Origin: Tannerella sp.
Lineage (GTDB): Bacteria; Bacteroidota; Bacteroidia; Bacteroidales; Tannerellaceae
Length of the DNA stretch: 14,709 nt
Reading direction: 5' to 3'
Assembly: GCA_031277235.1 (NCBI GenBank)
Contig: JAITMT010000348.1
Location: forward strand, 1-14,709
Of the stretch, positions 13,828 through 14,709 are shown piece by piece. Both the position numbers and the translations under genes were made by a program. Numbering within the stretch: the first letter of the stretch is position 1; each line of letters starts with the position of its first letter. The notes beneath the pieces are model-generated. The model saw only the letters and a list, made by a program, of their open reading frames with translations, was not told where the DNA came from and did not search any database.

Positions 13828-14709
13828 TTACATTAATTTTTCCTTGACTGCATTCACGATTTCATCGGGGGTAAAGACGATTCCACCGAGGCGACCGAAA
13901 TGTTCCACCTTTATTCTTCCGTTCACAGCCAGCCGCACGTCTTCCACCATTTGACCGGCGTTGAGTTCCACTGCCAGCATTCCCTTGACTTTGTCCGCAT
14001 AGTTCGCAATCGCTTCCGAAGGGTAGGGATACAGCGTTATCGGGCGTAACAGACCGATTTTCAAGCCTTCCGCCCGGGCAATGTCTATGGCTTTCTGGCA
14101 AATCCGCGCCGACGAGCCGAAAGCGACGAGCAGATAATCAATGTCTTCGCATTTGTATTCGTCATAGCGAATTTCGTTTCTGGTGATTTCCGCATATTTT
14201 TCCTGCAGGTGAATATTGCGTTTCTCCATGATTGCCGGATCCATTTCGAGCGTTGTGATCACGTTGTGCTTCCTGCCGGCTTTCTTGCCGTTGGCTGCCC
14301 AGGGTGATTCCGCGTTGATTTCGTCTTCCGTTTTGCGCGGGCGGAATGGGGGAAGCGTCACTTTTTCCATCATTTGCCCGATGATTCCGTCTGCCAGAAT
14401 CATGGCGGGCGTGCTGTATTTGAACGCCAAATCAAAGCCAAGTTCCACAAAATCCGCCATTTCCTGCACCGACGAAGGCGCCAGCGTGATGAGGCGATAA
14501 TCGCCGTGTCCGCCGCCTTTCACGGTTTGGAAATAGTCGGACTGGCTCGGTTGAATCGTGCCCAGACCGGGACCGCCGCGCATTACATTTACGATCAGGC
14601 ACGGCAATTCGCCGCCTGCAATATAGGAAATACCCTCCAGTTTGAGGCTTATGCCCGGGCTTGACGACGAAGTCATCACCCGTTTTCCCGTTCCTGCGCC
14701 GCCATATAC
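13828..14709 (-). CDS. 2-oxoacid:ferredoxin oxidoreductase, alpha subunit (5' truncated by window)
   Basis: The C-terminal 293 residues of an alpha subunit of the KorA/VorB type. The frame is open to the window edge, reading YGGAGTGKRVMTSSSSPGISLKLEG, so the gene begins beyond base 14709; a GTG at 14679 is internal, not the start. Family hallmarks are TSSSSPGISL, IVNVMRGGPGLGTIQPSQSDY and GGGHGDYR. Then comes a transketolase-C-like domain: YLLVAFGSSARICQKAIDIAR, and LLRPITLYPYP. Together with beta it forms the active site, holding substrate and CoA. Bacteroidales relatives are often labelled 3-methyl-2-oxobutanoate dehydrogenase VorB, but a 2-oxoglutarate enzyme is equally possible. Beta follows after 24 bases. 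Confidence 0.95.
   Translation of the reverse strand, partial: VYGGAGTGKRVMTSSSSPGISLKLEGISYIAGGELPCLIVNVMRGGPGLGTIQPSQSDYFQTVKGGGHGDYRLITLAPSSVQEMADFVELGFDLAFKYSTPAMILADGIIGQMMEKVTLPPFRPRKTEDEINAESPWAANGKKAGRKHNVITTLEMDPAIMEKRNIHLQEKYAEITRNEIRYDEYKCEDIDYLLVAFGSSARICQKAIDIARAEGLKIGLLRPITLYPYPSEAIANYADKVKGMLAVELNAGQMVEDVRLAVNGRIKVEHFGRLGGIVFTPDEIVNAVKEKLM

Noticed and set aside
13828..14679. GTG at 14679 as the start of the alpha subunit
   Set aside because: The frame stays open with family-conserved sequence (GTGKRVMTSSSSPG) up to the window edge, so the gene is truncated by the window and the GTG is internal.

Overview
Every protein-coding gene I can support lies on the minus strand, so the window reads from right to left. 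It looks like an anaerobic member of Bacteroidota, probably Bacteroidales. The evidence is three promoters of the Bacteroides type (TTTG-N20-TAnnTTTG), a ferredoxin-dependent 2-oxoacid oxidoreductase, a Bacteroidota-type 'putative porin', AT-rich spacers with many hairpins, and little use of Shine-Dalgarno sequences. The genus cannot be read from the sequence.

Layout, in the direction of transcription. (1) 14709-13042: the alpha subunit (its 5' end lies off the window) and beta subunit of a 2-oxoacid:ferredoxin oxidoreductase, followed by a strong intrinsic terminator (12973-13002). (2) 12422-13041: a gene-free block with a nested palindromic element and a second strong terminator that has no gene of its own. 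(3) 12421-11892: a BrnT/BrnA toxin-antitoxin pair with its own promoter and a 19-bp tandem duplication exactly at the gene junction. (4) 11839-8051: two 127-bp direct repeats (about 95% identical) flank a compact three-gene envelope operon: a lipoprotein, a membrane protein with two YccF domains and an SH3-like domain, and a membrane-anchored L,D-transpeptidase. (5) 8037-5262: the gamma subunit of the oxidoreductase and the porin. (6) 4380-5261: an 882-bp gap without a convincing gene. (7) 4379-794: a solute-binding-domain membrane protein, ispE and a ygiQ-type radical SAM gene. These probably form one operon from a good promoter, interrupted by a 119-bp spacer of interlocking inverted repeats. 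(8) 1-793: AT-rich sequence with a perfect 34-bp palindrome and a 7-bp tandem repeat.

How the parts fit. Alpha, beta and gamma form one enzyme that oxidatively decarboxylates 2-oxoacids with CoA and ferredoxin, yet gamma lies about 5 kb from beta, behind two terminators. The intervening block holds a toxin-antitoxin pair, repeats and the repeat-flanked cassette, so I infer that an ancestral contiguous operon was split by insertion. The -7-like element within the nearer repeat copy is the most likely promoter for the displaced gamma gene.

The most promising leads are the repeat-flanked envelope cassette, the duplication at the brnT-brnA junction, the interlocking inverted repeats before ispE, and the structured block bounded by two terminators.
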